Positions 18,672-28,483 of a stretch of 64,000 bases of DNA are shown piece by piece. How positions within the stretch are numbered: the stretch's first letter is position 1; every line of letters starts with the position of its first letter. Under the pieces are notes generated by a model. The model was not told the DNA's origin. It saw only the letters and a list, made by a program, of their open reading frames with translations, and ran no database searches. Both the position numbers and the translations under genes were made by a program. This stretch comes from Pseudomonas capsici. Its GTDB lineage: Bacteria > Pseudomonadota > Gammaproteobacteria > Pseudomonadales > Pseudomonadaceae. Where the stretch lies: assembly GCF_017165765.1 (NCBI RefSeq), contig NZ_JAFGZD010000002.1, positions 367,383-431,382 of the forward strand, given 5' to 3'.

Positions 18672-19049
18672 ATGACGTTTTCCGCTTCTCAGAAAGGTTT
18701 GTCGTTCGTGGGGTGGCTGATTGCGCTGGCGTTTGTCGCATTTGTGACCAGCACGGCTTTCAAGCTGATTCCGCACTATCTTGACTACATGTCGATGAAG
18801 AAGATCATCGAGTCGGTCGAGAGCAATCAGGCCCTGGATATCACCACGGTCGACGATTTTTACAGTTATGTCGGTAAGAACATGCAGGTCAACAATATTC
18901 GGGATGTGGATTTGAACAATGCTTTAAAGGTGGCGGTGCAGAACGGCAAGTTCAGCGCCCATTTGAAATATGAACAGCGTGAGCCGTTGATCCAGAATAT
19001 CGATCTGGTGATGAAGTTCGATCAGCAATTCAGCGTGGGTAAACTGTGA
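18672..19049 (+). CDS. DUF4845 small membrane protein
   Basis: A 125-residue protein of the DUF4845 family, whose gene regularly lies between lepB and rnc in gammaproteobacteria. It has one N-terminal membrane helix (about residues 9-31, [17 protein letters not shown]) and a short soluble domain with [16 protein letters not shown], resembling a pilin-like or T2SS minor component in outline. Function is not established. GAGGT precedes the ATG. Its TGA overlaps the rnc GTG by 4 bp, so the two are translationally coupled. Confidence 0.88.
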   Translation: MTFSASQKGLSFVGWLIALAFVAFVTSTAFKLIPHYLDYMSMKKIIESVESNQALDITTVDDFYSYVGKNMQVNNIRDVDLNNALKVAVQNGKFSAHLKYEQREPLIQNIDLVMKFDQQFSVGKL

Positions 19050-19735
19050 GCGTATCCTTGAGCCGCCTTGAGCGTCAGCTCGGCTATACCTTCAAGGATC
19101 AGGAACTGATGATCCTGGCCCTGACTCACCGCAGCTTTGCTGGCCGCAACAATGAGCGTCTGGAGTTCCTGGGGGATGCGATCCTCAACTTCGTGGCCGG
19201 TGAAGCCCTGTTCGAGCGCTTCCCGCAGGCCCGCGAAGGCCAGTTGTCGCGGTTGCGCGCACGTCTGGTGAAAGGGGAGACCCTGGCATTGCTGGCCCGT
19301 GGTTTCGATCTGGGCGAATATCTGCGCCTTGGCTCCGGTGAATTGAAAAGTGGCGGTTTCCGTCGCGAGTCGATTCTGGCCGATGCCCTTGAAGCCTTGA
19401 TCGGTGCCATCTATCTCGACTCGGGGATGGAAGTTGCGCGTGAGCGGGTCCTGGCCTGGCTGACCAACGAGTTCGACAGTCTGACTCTGGTCGATACCAA
19501 CAAGGACCCGAAAACCAGACTGCAGGAATTTCTCCAGTCCCGTGCCTGTGAGTTGCCGCGTTACGAAGTGGTGGATATCCAGGGCGAACCGCATTGCCGG
19601 ACGTTTTTCGTCGAATGCGAGATCACCTTATTGAATGAAAAGAGTCGAGGTCAGGGTGTCAGTCGTCGCATTGCCGAACAGGTAGCCGCGGCCGCAGCAC
19701 TGATTGCCCTGGGCGTGGAGAACGGTAATGACTGA
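19046..19735 (+). CDS. rnc: Ribonuclease III
   Basis: A 229-residue double-stranded RNA endonuclease that processes rRNA and many mRNAs. The catalytic signature [11 protein letters not shown] is near residue 37, and the second acidic site is in [17 protein letters not shown] near 110-125. A double-stranded RNA binding domain covers about 155-225. The GTG at 19046 overlaps the previous stop. The 3' end overlaps era by 8 bp, the conserved rnc-era coupling. Confidence 0.97.
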   Translation: MSVSLSRLERQLGYTFKDQELMILALTHRSFAGRNNERLEFLGDAILNFVAGEALFERFPQAREGQLSRLRARLVKGETLALLARGFDLGEYLRLGSGELKSGGFRRESILADALEALIGAIYLDSGMEVARERVLAWLTNEFDSLTLVDTNKDPKTRLQEFLQSRACELPRYEVVDIQGEPHCRTFFVECEITLLNEKSRGQGVSRRIAEQVAAAAALIALGVENGND

Positions 19736-20630
19736 TACAACTGCAACTCGCTGTGGCTATGTTGCCATCGTCGGCCGCCCCAACGTAGGCAAGTCCACGC
19801 TGCTCAACCACATTCTTGGCCAGAAGCTGGCGATCACCTCGCGCAAGCCGCAGACCACCCGTCACAACATGCTGGGTATCAAGACCGAGGGTGCCGTGCA
19901 GGCGATCTATGTCGATACCCCCGGCATGCACAAGAACAGCGAAAAAGCGCTCAACCGCTACATGAACAAGACCGCTTCGGCTGCCTTGAAAGATGTCGAT
20001 GTCGTGATCTTCGTGGTTGACCGCACCCGCTGGACCGACGAAGACCAGATGGTGCTGGAGCGTGTCCAGTACGTGCAGGGTCCTGTCATCCTGGCGATCA
20101 ACAAGACCGATCGCATCGAAGACAAGGGCGAGCTGATGCCGCATCTGGAATGGCTGCAGGGTCAGTTGCCCAATGCGTCCATCGTGCCGATTTCTGCGCA
20201 GCACGGGCATAATCTCGACGCGCTGGAAGGCCTGATTGCTTCCCATCTGCCGGAAAACGATCACTTCTTCCCGGAAGACCAGATTACCGACCGCAGCAGC
20301 CGCTTCCTGGCTGCCGAACTGGTTCGCGAGAAAATCATGCGCCAGCTGGGTGCCGAGCTTCCGTACCAGATCACCGTCGAAATCGAAGAGTTCAAGCAGC
20401 AGGGGCGGACCTTGCATATCCACGCCCTGATTCTTGTTGAGCGTGACGGTCAGAAGAAAATCATCATTGGCGACAAGGGTGAGCGGATCAAGCGTATCGG
20501 CAGCGACGCCCGTCGCGACATGGAGCTGCTGTTCGATTCCAAGGTCATGCTCAACCTGTGGGTCAAGGTCAAGGGTGGCTGGTCCGACGATGAGCGCGCC
20601 TTGCGTTCATTGGGTTACGGCGACCTGTAA
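19728..20630 (+). CDS. era: GTPase Era
   Basis: A 300-residue GTPase needed for maturation of the small ribosomal subunit. The P-loop GRPNVGKST is at about residues 14-22, followed by DTPGM, NKTD and SAQHG. The C-terminal KH domain has [17 protein letters not shown] and binds the 3' end of 16S rRNA. The ATG at 19728 lies inside the end of rnc. Eight upstream in-frame residues are not needed. Confidence 0.97.
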   Translation: MTDTTATRCGYVAIVGRPNVGKSTLLNHILGQKLAITSRKPQTTRHNMLGIKTEGAVQAIYVDTPGMHKNSEKALNRYMNKTASAALKDVDVVIFVVDRTRWTDEDQMVLERVQYVQGPVILAINKTDRIEDKGELMPHLEWLQGQLPNASIVPISAQHGHNLDALEGLIASHLPENDHFFPEDQITDRSSRFLAAELVREKIMRQLGAELPYQITVEIEEFKQQGRTLHIHALILVERDGQKKIIIGDKGERIKRIGSDARRDMELLFDSKVMLNLWVKVKGGWSDDERALRSLGYGDL

Positions 20631-20639
20631 GTGTTTCTG

Positions 20640-20670
20640 TCACCCGGTCATGATTTTCGTGACCGGGTGA
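20640..20670. terminator. Perfect 11-bp hairpin between era and recO
   Basis: TCACCCGGTCA at 20640-20650 pairs perfectly with TGACCGGGTGA at 20660-20670 across a 9-nt loop. It lies between the era stop and the recO start. No T run follows, so it may be a weak terminator, an mRNA stability element or a processing site for the operon. Confidence 0.6.
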
Positions 20671-20695
20671 ATCTCCTTTCTTCCGAGCCATCCCG

Positions 20696-21379
20696 ATGAG
20701 CACGCCAACCGGCCAACTTGCTTATGTGCTTCACAGCCGGGCCTATCGCGAAAACAGCGCTCTGGTCGACTTCCTCACCCCTCAAGGCCGTTTGCGCGCC
20801 GTGCTGCGTAATGCTCGGGGCAAGGCCGGTACGCTGGCGCGTCCTTTCGTCCCTCTTGAGGCCGAGTTTCGCGGGCGTGGCGAGCTCAAGAATGTCGGGC
20901 GCATGGAAGGTGCCGGGGTTGCCGTCTGGCTGTCCGGCGAAGCCTTGTTCAGCGGCATCTACCTCAACGAACTGCTGATTCGTCTGTTGCCGTCCGAAGA
21001 TCCTCATCCCGCCGTTTTCGACCACTATGCCGCGACCCTGACGGCCTTGGCACAGGGGCGTCCTCTTGAGCCTCTGTTGCGTTCGTTCGAGTGGCGATTG
21101 CTGGATGATCTGGGCTATGGCTTTGCGCTGGATGTGGATATCAATGGTGATCCTCTTGCTGCGGATGGTTTGTACCGTTTGCAAGTGGATGCGGGGCTGG
21201 AACGGGTCTATCTGTTGCAGCCCGGCCTGTTTCAGGGCGTCGAGCTGTTGGCCATGGCCGAGGCCGACTGGAGCGCTCCGGGTGCGCTGTCTGCCGCCAA
21301 GCGCCTGATGCGCCAGGCATTGGCCGTGCATCTGGGCGGCCGTCCCTTAGTGAGTCGTGAACTGTTTCGCAAGCCGTGA
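20696..21379 (+). CDS. recO: DNA repair protein RecO
   Basis: A 227-residue recombination mediator that helps RecA load on SSB-coated single-stranded DNA in the RecFOR pathway and anneals strands. It has an N-terminal OB fold (about 1-80, [20 protein letters not shown]) and a helical C-terminal part. There are no cysteines, so the zinc-finger version found in Gram-positive RecO is not used. It is the fifth gene of the lepA-to-pdxJ run. Confidence 0.95.
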   Translation: MSTPTGQLAYVLHSRAYRENSALVDFLTPQGRLRAVLRNARGKAGTLARPFVPLEAEFRGRGELKNVGRMEGAGVAVWLSGEALFSGIYLNELLIRLLPSEDPHPAVFDHYAATLTALAQGRPLEPLLRSFEWRLLDDLGYGFALDVDINGDPLAADGLYRLQVDAGLERVYLLQPGLFQGVELLAMAEADWSAPGALSAAKRLMRQALAVHLGGRPLVSRELFRKP

Positions 21380-21429
21380 ACAGGCTTTATGCTCTGCGGC
21401 CTGCTTCGATCAAATTTCAGGAGACATCC

Positions 21430-22170
21430 GTGACCCAAAGCACTCGCATCCTTCTTGGCGTGAACATCGACCACGTTGCCACCTTGCGTCAGGCTCGCGG
21501 TACGCGTTATCCCGATCCGGTGAAAGCCGCGCTGGATGCCGAAGAGGCGGGTGCGGATGGCATCACTGTGCATTTGCGTGAGGACCGTCGGCATATCCAG
21601 GATCGCGACGTCTTGCTGCTCAAGGACGTGTTGCAGACACGCATGAATTTCGAGATGGGCGTGACCGAAGAAATGCTCGCCTTTGCCGAGCGTATTCGTC
21701 CGGCCCATGTATGCCTGGTGCCGGAAACCCGCCAGGAACTGACCACCGAAGGCGGCCTGGATGTGGCCGGGCAGGAAGAGCGGATCAGGGCGGCGGTCGA
21801 GCGCTTGGCGAAGATCGGCTGTGAAGTCTCGCTGTTCATCGATGCCGACGAGCAGCAGATTGCTGCCTCAAAGCGCGTCGGTGCTCCGGCCATCGAACTG
21901 CATACCGGCCGCTACGCCGATGCGCAGACGCCGTCTGAAGTCGCCGAAGAGCTCAAGCGCATTGCCGATGGCGTGGCTTTTGGTGTGGCTCAGGGGCTGA
22001 TCGTCAATGCCGGTCACGGTCTGCATTATCACAACGTCGAAGCGGTGGCTGCGATCAAGGGTATCAACGAGCTGAACATCGGCCATGCGCTGGTGGCGCA
22101 TGCCTTGTTCGTAGGATTCAAGGCTGCAGTGGCCGAGATGAAGGCGTTGATTGTGGCAGCAGCGAAGTAA
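21430..22170 (+). CDS. pdxJ: Pyridoxine 5'-phosphate synthase PdxJ
   Basis: A 246-residue TIM-barrel enzyme that condenses 3-amino-2-oxopropyl phosphate with 1-deoxyxylulose 5-phosphate to pyridoxine 5'-phosphate. The family N-terminus [17 protein letters not shown] is present, as are the phosphate-binding glycine loops ([11 protein letters not shown]). The GTG at 21430 is chosen: AGGAGA lies at 21419-21424 and the protein start matches the family. An upstream in-frame ATG at 21376 overlaps recO and has no site. Confidence 0.96.
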   Translation: MTQSTRILLGVNIDHVATLRQARGTRYPDPVKAALDAEEAGADGITVHLREDRRHIQDRDVLLLKDVLQTRMNFEMGVTEEMLAFAERIRPAHVCLVPETRQELTTEGGLDVAGQEERIRAAVERLAKIGCEVSLFIDADEQQIAASKRVGAPAIELHTGRYADAQTPSEVAEELKRIADGVAFGVAQGLIVNAGHGLHYHNVEAVAAIKGINELNIGHALVAHALFVGFKAAVAEMKALIVAAAK

Positions 22171-22177
22171 GCCTTTC

Positions 22178-22226
22178 GCGGATGAATCAGCTCCCACACC
22201 AATGGTGCTGGCACTGATTCATCCGC
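22178..22226. terminator. Convergent-gene hairpin with 13-bp perfect arms
   Basis: GCGGATGAATCAG at 22178-22190 pairs perfectly with CTGATTCATCCGC at 22214-22226. It lies between the convergent pdxJ and cmoB stops. Its layout, arms ending in a GAATCA-like core next to CTCCCA, is typical of dispersed Pseudomonas intergenic elements that act as bidirectional terminators. The longer palindrome at 32870-32906 is of the same kind. Confidence 0.7.
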
Positions 22227-22232
22227 AAAAGA

Positions 22233-23192
22233 TCAGGGCTTGCGCCCGACAATCACGGCGCGCATCGGCGCAGGCAGGCCTTCAATGGTGCGGCTGTGAT
22301 CGGTCGGATCGAGAAAGTCGCCCAGCGACTGATAACGCATCCACTCGGTGCTGCGCTGCTCCTGCACGGTGGTGGTGCTGACATCGACGCAACGGACATC
22401 GACGAATCCGGCGCGTCGCAGCCACAGTTCCAGTGCTGGTACTGACGGCAGGAACCACACGTTGCGCATCTGCGCATAGCGATCTTCCGGGACCAGCACT
22501 TGCTGCGCATCGCCCGGCACCACCAGGGTTTCCATGACCAGTTCACCGCCTTTGACCAGGCAGTCTTTCAAGGCCAGCAGATGGTCGACAGGCGATTTGC
22601 GGTGATACAGCACGCCCATGGAAAAAACGGTATCGAAGCCTTCGAGGTTGGCGGGCAGATCTTCCAGAGCAAAGGGCAGGTGCCAGGCTGGCAGGTCTGG
22701 CAGATAGCGCTGCATGGCCTGGAACTGGCAGAAAAACAGCCAGTTAGGGTCCACGCCAATCACGCTCTCTGCTCCGGCGCCCAGCATGCGCCACTGGTAA
22801 TAGCCGTTGCCGCAGCCCACATCGAGGATGCGTTTGCCCTTGAGATCCAGATGTGGCGAAACACGGGACCATTTCCAGTCCGAGCGCCATTCGGTATCGA
22901 CATGCACGCCGAATACATCGAACGGCCCCTTGCGCCAGGGTGACAGGCCCATCAGGGCCTGACGCAGACGGGTGCGGGTTTCGTCGTCACACTCGACTTC
23001 CAGAGTAAAGCTGTCGGCCAGCTCGACATGTTTCGCCGTCAGTGGGGGCAAGGCATCCAGCGCACTTTGCCAGCGTTGCAGATCGCCGTGCCCCTTGGCC
23101 ATCTTGGTGTCGAGTTGTGCCTGCAGGCCATTGGCCCATTCAGCCAGTGGCGTGCCTGCAAGGCGGCGAACGAGTGGAGCGAGATCAATCAT
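22233..23192 (-). CDS. cmoB: tRNA U34 carboxymethyltransferase CmoB
   Basis: A 319-residue methyltransferase-fold enzyme that transfers the carboxymethyl group of carboxy-SAM to 5-hydroxyuridine at tRNA position 34. The Rossmann motif [15 protein letters not shown] is near residue 125, and [13 protein letters not shown] and ETLVVPGD further in are family-specific. It overlaps cmoA by 4 bp and is the second gene of the pair. Confidence 0.96.
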   Translation of the reverse strand: MIDLAPLVRRLAGTPLAEWANGLQAQLDTKMAKGHGDLQRWQSALDALPPLTAKHVELADSFTLEVECDDETRTRLRQALMGLSPWRKGPFDVFGVHVDTEWRSDWKWSRVSPHLDLKGKRILDVGCGNGYYQWRMLGAGAESVIGVDPNWLFFCQFQAMQRYLPDLPAWHLPFALEDLPANLEGFDTVFSMGVLYHRKSPVDHLLALKDCLVKGGELVMETLVVPGDAQQVLVPEDRYAQMRNVWFLPSVPALELWLRRAGFVDVRCVDVSTTTVQEQRSTEWMRYQSLGDFLDPTDHSRTIEGLPAPMRAVIVGRKP

Positions 23193-23932
23193 GGCAAGGC
23201 AATCAACGAGGCAAAGTTAAGGCATTGGAACCAGGGGACGACCTTGGAGAACCCCGCGGCCAGCAGGCGTTGGCGGTGTTCTTCAAGGCTGTCGGGTTTC
23301 ATGACGTTTTCGATGGCGCTGCGCTTCTGGGCTATTTCCAGATCGCTGTAGCCGTTGGCGCGCTTGAAGGCGATATGCAGGTCGGTCAGCAGGGCATGTT
23401 CCTGCTCGTCGCTGAAGCGCAGCTTTTCCGAGAGAATCAGGGCGCCGCCTGGCACCAGCGCCTGGCGAATGCTGGTCAACAACGACAGGCGTTGTTCCGG
23501 GGCGATGAACTGCAGGGTGAAGTTCAGGGCCACCACTGAGGCGGGCTGGAACTGCAACGCCAGAATGTCGCCTTCGATCACCTCGACCGGCAGCAACTCC
23601 TGAAACATGGAGTTCTGTGCATTGAGGTATTCACGGCAGCGTTCGACCATCGCTGCCGAATTGTCCACCGCGATGACCTTGCAGCCTTCGCTGCGCACAT
23701 GGCGGCGCAGGGCCTGAGTCACGGCACCGAGCGAACTGCCAAGGTCATACAGAACGGTATCGGGGCGGGCGAACTGTGCCGCCAGCACGCCCAGATTCTC
23801 GACAATGGTCGGATAGCCGGGCACCGAGCGCTTGATCATGTCAGGAAAGACCCGAACCACATCCTCGTTGAAGGCGAAGTCAGGCACCTGAGCCAATGGC
23901 TGGGCGAAAATGCGGTCGGGTTCTTTGCTCAC
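23189..23932 (-). CDS. cmoA: Carboxy-S-adenosyl-L-methionine synthase CmoA
   Basis: A 247-residue SAM-dependent enzyme that makes carboxy-SAM from SAM and prephenate, the donor used by CmoB. Typical segments are [22 protein letters not shown] near residue 20, [11 protein letters not shown] near 61, and LNFTLQFI near 130. It is the first gene of the cmoAB pair. No clear promoter was picked out in the 100 bp before it. Confidence 0.96.
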   Translation of the reverse strand: MSKEPDRIFAQPLAQVPDFAFNEDVVRVFPDMIKRSVPGYPTIVENLGVLAAQFARPDTVLYDLGSSLGAVTQALRRHVRSEGCKVIAVDNSAAMVERCREYLNAQNSMFQELLPVEVIEGDILALQFQPASVVALNFTLQFIAPEQRLSLLTSIRQALVPGGALILSEKLRFSDEQEHALLTDLHIAFKRANGYSDLEIAQKRSAIENVMKPDSLEEHRQRLLAAGFSKVVPWFQCLNFASLIALP

Positions 23933-24032
23933 GGCGGTTCCGGCGAAGGCTTTGAAAGGCGGGCATTCTAGCCAAGTTGTCGCCGGGATGCATGAATCAG
24001 AGAGCGTTGTCTGACAGAGCGTGCGAAACGCC

Positions 24033-24425
24033 TCAGTTCACTGTAATTGCACACTCGAAAGTCTGTTCGGGGGCCGCTTCGGGTGTCCAGGGTTGCTGGT
24101 AGATCATCACCAGTTGCCCGGTACCTGCATCGGTCGCCTTGTAGCGCCATACCGATTGCCCGCCACTGCCCACCATTTCAGTGCTCTGCGAGTTTTTATA
24201 AACCTCCGGCCCCAGGCTGCGCAGAACATTCTGTGCCGGGTTCTGGATCTGCCAGCGAAAGCCGGTGGTGGGGTTGCTGGGCAGGGTGAGGATCAGGGTT
24301 TGTCCGCTCTTGAGCGTCAGCGGGCAGTCGCTCTGGGCTTCCACCGAGACGATGCTTTTCGGGGTTTGCGCACAGGCGGTCAGCAGGGCAAGGCTCAAGG
24401 GGGCGAGGAGACGGGCGTAGGTCAT
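24033..24425 (-). CDS. icp: Chagasin-type cysteine peptidase inhibitor lipoprotein Icp
   Basis: A 130-residue protein of inhibitor family I42. A lipoprotein signal ends in LLTAC, so the protein should be anchored to a membrane at the periplasmic side. The mature part has the NPTTGFRW loop (L2) and the QPWTP loop (L6), with the glycine-rich [10 protein letters not shown] (L4) between them; these three loops enter the active site of papain-like peptidases. The start at 24425 is chosen because the signal begins there, while a longer frame adds 44 unlikely residues. In PAO1 the equivalent (PA0778, from memory) sits next to the second Lon protease gene. Confidence 0.88.
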   Translation of the reverse strand: MTYARLLAPLSLALLTACAQTPKSIVSVEAQSDCPLTLKSGQTLILTLPSNPTTGFRWQIQNPAQNVLRSLGPEVYKNSQSTEMVGSGGQSVWRYKATDAGTGQLVMIYQQPWTPEAAPEQTFECAITVN

Positions 24426-25159
24426 GGCAAGTTCCGGTTTTGCGTGACGATGCTGGAGCATAACGCATTGACGTGTGGGCACAACTGCGCTGCCCCGACT
24501 GACACCAAACCCTCCACAGTGGGAAGTTTTGTGAGTTTCGGAAAATTCATACAGCATCGATGGCCAATTGCCGGTTTGTTCCTGCTCTTTAATAGAGTAT
24601 TCAAGCTTCCGTTAAAAAATACCGGGTCATGCGTCGCTTGCATGCTGTCAGGCCGTAATCGTTTCGCGTCATTCCAGTATTTTCGGCAGTGAATCCTGAT
24701 GTCATATGACCTTCTTTTTCAGTCAATACAAGGGATGAATGTCTGCCGTGAATGCCAGCTCCTCAAAAGAAAGTGCCTGGAGATTGTGTAAAGTCCAGAA
24801 TGAGGTGGCATTTCGATAGGGAAGTGGCACAATCGCCAAGGTTTTTTGTATGGCAGTTCATGTGCGGTTCAAGCGACCGCAAACAGTGACTGCCCGGCAA
24901 GCTGCAACCAGTCGGTGCGAACGGCTGTGAGCATTGGATTGTGCTCATGACTCTCGACGACGGTTCGCTGGACAATATGCACAGGATGGTCGCAGCGTGG
25001 ACGTAGCAGGCGTTGCTGCGGGCGGCTTTTTTGTTTTCAAGGGCGTGGATCGGTTTTATCGATCGGTTATCCCGGCGCTCAGCAGTAAGACAAATTGGTT
25101 TTTTCGGCCTTGAAGTCTCGTTAATCCCAGGACTGCCTGCCTCATTTTCAGGAATTATT
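24426..25159 (+). other. Long leader upstream of the sugar module
   Basis: A 734-bp gap without a convincing gene. It probably holds the promoter and a long untranslated leader for the glycan genes. There is a short TGAGCA/TGCTCA inverted repeat near 24929. At 24999-25033 a weak hairpin with a T run (GCGGCTTTTTTG) could be a leader terminator. No clear JUMPstart/ops element was found. The minus-strand frame of 178 residues crossing 24763-25299 overlaps the dehydratase start and looks like a shadow. Confidence 0.5.
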
Positions 25160-26194
25160 ATGTTTAGCGGAAAAAAACTTCTCATCTCTGGTGGTACCGG
25201 TTCTTTTGGCAACGCTGTCCTCAAGCGTTTTCTCGACAGTGATATTGCGGAAATCCGTATTTTCAGTCGGGACGAGAAGAAACAGGACGACATGCGCAAG
25301 CGCTATGCCAATAGCAAACTGAAGTTCTACATTGGCGATGTGCGTGATTACCAGAGCGTGCTCAATGCCACGCGCGGTGTCGATTACATTTTTCACGCGG
25401 CAGCCCTGAAACAGGTTCCGTCCTGCGAATTCCACCCGATGGAAGCGGTCAAGACCAATGTCATCGGTACTGAAAACCTGCTGGAAGCGGCTATCCAGAA
25501 CGAAGTTCGCCGCGTTGTCTGCCTCAGCACCGACAAGGCCGTCTACCCGATCAACGCCATGGGCATTTCCAAGGCGATGATGGAAAAGGTCATGGTTGCC
25601 AAGTCGCGCAATGTCGACGACAGCAAGACTGTCATTTGCGGTACCCGCTATGGCAACGTCATGGCTTCTCGCGGATCCGTGATTCCTCTGTTCATCGATC
25701 AGATTCGTGCCGGTAAAGAGCTGACCCTGACCGATCCGAACATGACCCGCTTCATGATGACCCTGGGCGACGCTGTCGACCTGGTGCTCTATGCGTTCGA
25801 GCATGGCAACAACGGTGACCTGTTCGTGCAGAAGGCTCCGGCGGCGACCGTCGAAGTCCTGGCCAAGGCGCTGACTGCACTGGTGGGCAAACCTGATCAC
25901 CCGATTCAGGTGATCGGCACACGCCATGGCGAAAAACTGTATGAAGCGCTGCTGAGCCGTGAAGAAATGGCCTGCGCCGAAGACAAGGGTGACTATTTCC
26001 GCATTCCGCCAGACTTGCGCGACCTCAACTACGCCAAGTTCGTCGAACAGGGCGAGACCAAGATTTCCCGCACTGAAGACTACAACTCGCACAATACCGA
26101 GCGCCTGGATGTCGAAGGCATGCAGCGTCTGTTGCTCAAACTGGACTTCATGCGCGCCATCCAGCGTGGCGAGCACGCTACGCCGGAGGAGTGA
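25160..26194 (+). CDS. wbjB: UDP-GlcNAc 4,6-dehydratase/5-epimerase (WbjB/FnlA/CapE type)
   Basis: A 344-residue short-chain dehydrogenase-fold enzyme catalysing C4,6-dehydration and C5 epimerisation of UDP-GlcNAc, the first step to UDP-L-FucNAc. The NAD site GGTGSFGNAV is at residues 9-18. The catalytic region LSTDKAVYPINAMGISK has Met in place of Tyr in the M-x3-K pair, as in inverting dehydratases. RYGNVMASRGSVIPLF is diagnostic. The start at 25160 has AGGAATT upstream and matches the family N-terminus. It is followed by wbjC after 2 bp. Confidence 0.93.
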   Translation: MFSGKKLLISGGTGSFGNAVLKRFLDSDIAEIRIFSRDEKKQDDMRKRYANSKLKFYIGDVRDYQSVLNATRGVDYIFHAAALKQVPSCEFHPMEAVKTNVIGTENLLEAAIQNEVRRVVCLSTDKAVYPINAMGISKAMMEKVMVAKSRNVDDSKTVICGTRYGNVMASRGSVIPLFIDQIRAGKELTLTDPNMTRFMMTLGDAVDLVLYAFEHGNNGDLFVQKAPAATVEVLAKALTALVGKPDHPIQVIGTRHGEKLYEALLSREEMACAEDKGDYFRIPPDLRDLNYAKFVEQGETKISRTEDYNSHNTERLDVEGMQRLLLKLDFMRAIQRGEHATPEE

Positions 26195-26196
26195 AA

Positions 26197-27315
26197 ATGA
26201 AGGTTCTGATTACGGGCGCCAACGGATTTGTTGGCCAGAATCTTGTTTCCCACCTTGGGGAACGGGCCGATGTGCAGGTCCTGCGCTTCACCCGTGAAGA
26301 CTCTCTGGACAGTCTGCCGGCGCTGGTTGCTCAGGTGGATTTCATCTTTCACCTGGCGGGCGTGAATCGTCCACAGGACCCGCAGGAGTTCCAGACCGGC
26401 AACACCGATCTGACGCGTGCCTTGTGCGATGCGATCGTGAGCAGTGGTCGTCAGGTGCCGATTCTGTACACCTCCTCCAGCCAGGCCGAGCTGGACAATG
26501 CCTATGGCAGCAGCAAGCGCGGTGCCGAAGACGCGCTCCTTGCCCTGAATGCCAGCCATGGCGTGCCGGTTCATCTGTTTCGCCTGCCGAACGTTTTCGG
26601 CAAGTGGGCGCGGCCGAACTACAACTCGGCTGTGGCAACCTTCTGCCACAACGTATCCCGGGGCTTGCCGATCAGCATCAATGACCCGCAGGCGCGTATC
26701 AATCTGGTCTACATCGATGATGTGATCAGGCATTTCCTGGCCGTCATGGACGGCAAGCAGGCGGGTACGCCGTTTGTCAGTGTCGAGCCGCAATATTCGA
26801 TCACCGTCGGTGAGCTGGCCGAGCAACTGCATGTGTTCCGCGACAGTCGCCAGACGATGATCACCGAGCCGGTCGGTACGGGCCTGGTGCGGGCCTTGTA
26901 CTCGACTTACCTGAGCTACCTGCCACCGGACCGCTTCACCTATGAAGTGCCCAAGCATGGTGATCCGCGTGGCGTGTTCGTGGAAATGCTCAAGACCCGG
27001 GATTCCGGGCAGTTTTCCTATTTCACTGCGCATCCGGGCATTACCCGTGGTGGTCACTACCACCATTCCAAGACCGAGAAGTTTCTGGTCATCAAGGGCA
27101 AGGCCTGTTTCCGCTTCCGCCATATCGTTTCCGGCGCTTTCCATGAGCTGTTCACCAACGGTGAGCAGCCGCAGGTCGTCGAAACCGTACCCGGCTGGAC
27201 CCACGACATCACCAATGTCGGTGAGGACGAGATGATTGTCATGCTCTGGGCCAATGAAATCTTTGACCGGGAACACCCGGACACTTATGCGCGCCCCGTC
27301 GGTACTGAAGCCTGA
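26197..27315 (+). CDS. wbjC: Bifunctional UDP-sugar epimerase/reductase (WbjC/FnlB/CapF type)
   Basis: A 372-residue two-domain enzyme. The N-terminal SDR domain (1-250) has TGANGFVGQN and the YGSSK catalytic pair and carries out NADPH reduction. The C-terminal cupin (about 255-370) has the histidine-rich GGHYHHSKTEKF and carries out C3 epimerisation. Together they turn the WbjB product into UDP-N-acetyl-L-6-deoxytalosamine. The ATG at 26197 is chosen because CGGAGGA lies six bases before it; the GTG at 26191 abuts this site and overlaps the previous stop. Confidence 0.93.
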   Translation: MKVLITGANGFVGQNLVSHLGERADVQVLRFTREDSLDSLPALVAQVDFIFHLAGVNRPQDPQEFQTGNTDLTRALCDAIVSSGRQVPILYTSSSQAELDNAYGSSKRGAEDALLALNASHGVPVHLFRLPNVFGKWARPNYNSAVATFCHNVSRGLPISINDPQARINLVYIDDVIRHFLAVMDGKQAGTPFVSVEPQYSITVGELAEQLHVFRDSRQTMITEPVGTGLVRALYSTYLSYLPPDRFTYEVPKHGDPRGVFVEMLKTRDSGQFSYFTAHPGITRGGHYHHSKTEKFLVIKGKACFRFRHIVSGAFHELFTNGEQPQVVETVPGWTHDITNVGEDEMIVMLWANEIFDREHPDTYARPVGTEA

Positions 27316-27338
27316 GCCGCTGTTGACAGGATATTGAA

Positions 27339-28469
27339 ATGAAAAAGCTGAAAGTTGTAACTGTCGTGGGAACCCGGCCGGAGATCATTCGCCTGTCGCG
27401 GGTCATGGCAGCACTGGATGAGCATTGCGATCACATTCTGGTCCACACGGGCCAGAACTACGATTACGAGCTGAACGAGATCTTCTTTCAGGACCTGGGC
27501 ATCCGCAAGCCGGACCACTTCCTGAATGCCGCCGGTGCCAGTGGTGCAGAAACCATCGGTAACGTGATCATCGCTGTCGACCGCGTGCTGGCTGAAATCC
27601 AGCCCGAGGCTCTGCTGGTGCTGGGCGATACCAACAGCTGCATGGCCGTATTGCCGGCCAAGCGTCGCAAGATCCCGACGTTCCATATGGAAGCGGGCAA
27701 CCGCTGCTTCGATATGCGGGTTCCGGAAGAAATCAACCGCCGCATCGTCGACCATACGGCCGACATCAACCTCACGTACAGCACCATCGCCCGGGATTAC
27801 CTGCTGCGCGAAGGTCTTCCTGCCGATCGCGTGATCAAGACCGGCAGCCCGATGTTCGAAGTGCTGGGGCATTACCGTGAAGGTATCGACAGTTCGGACG
27901 TTCTTACCCGTCTGGGGCTTGAGCCTGGCAAGTTCTTCGTCGTCAGCGCGCACCGCGAAGAGAACGTCGACTCGGACAAGAACTTCCTCAAGCTGGTGGA
28001 CGTGCTCAATACCGTGGCCGAGCAGTTCGGTCTGCCGGTGATCGTCTCCACTCACCCGCGTACCCAGAAGCGGGTTGACGCCATGGGGGTGACGTTCCAT
28101 GCCAATGTGCGCCTGCTCAAGCCACTGGGTTTCAAGGACTACAACAAGCTTCAGCTCGAATCGAAGGCTGTACTGTCCGACAGCGGCACGATCAACGAAG
28201 AGGCTTCCATCCTGAACTTCCCTGCACTGAACCTGCGTGAGGCTCATGAGCGTCCGGAAGGCATGGAAGAAGCTGCGGCCATGATGGTCGGGCTGGAAAC
28301 CGAGCGCGTCCTGCAGGGCCTGAACATTCTCGACAGCCAGTCTCGTGGTGACGAGCGCAGCCTGCGTCTGGTGGGTGATTACAGCATGCCCAACGTCTCG
28401 GACAAGGTCGTGCGTATCCTGCACAGCTACACCGACTACGTGAACCGCGTTGTCTGGAAGCGTTACTGA
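27339..28469 (+). CDS. wbjD: UDP-L-FucNAc synthase, C2 epimerase (WbjD/FnlC/CapG type)
   Basis: A 376-residue member of the non-hydrolysing UDP-GlcNAc 2-epimerase family. It has GTRPEIIRLSRV at residues 9-20, HTGQNYDYELNEIFF, SAHREENVDS and SDSGTINEEAS. After wbjB and wbjC it most likely performs the last C2 epimerisation that gives UDP-N-acetyl-L-fucosamine. By sequence alone a WecB-like role would be possible, but the WbjBCD order makes L-FucNAc synthesis the better reading. Confidence 0.92.
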   Translation: MKKLKVVTVVGTRPEIIRLSRVMAALDEHCDHILVHTGQNYDYELNEIFFQDLGIRKPDHFLNAAGASGAETIGNVIIAVDRVLAEIQPEALLVLGDTNSCMAVLPAKRRKIPTFHMEAGNRCFDMRVPEEINRRIVDHTADINLTYSTIARDYLLREGLPADRVIKTGSPMFEVLGHYREGIDSSDVLTRLGLEPGKFFVVSAHREENVDSDKNFLKLVDVLNTVAEQFGLPVIVSTHPRTQKRVDAMGVTFHANVRLLKPLGFKDYNKLQLESKAVLSDSGTINEEASILNFPALNLREAHERPEGMEEAAAMMVGLETERVLQGLNILDSQSRGDERSLRLVGDYSMPNVSDKVVRILHSYTDYVNRVVWKRY

Positions 28470-28483
28470 CCCGAGTGGTAGAA

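Noticed and set aside
24985..25040. Possible ops/JUMPstart element before the sugar genes
   Set aside because: GGACGTAGCAGG only partly resembles the ops core GGCGGTAGC. The match is too poor.
24763..25299. A 178-codon minus-strand frame in the leader of the glycan module
   Set aside because: It overlaps the dehydratase start, has no ribosome binding site and no recognisable domain.
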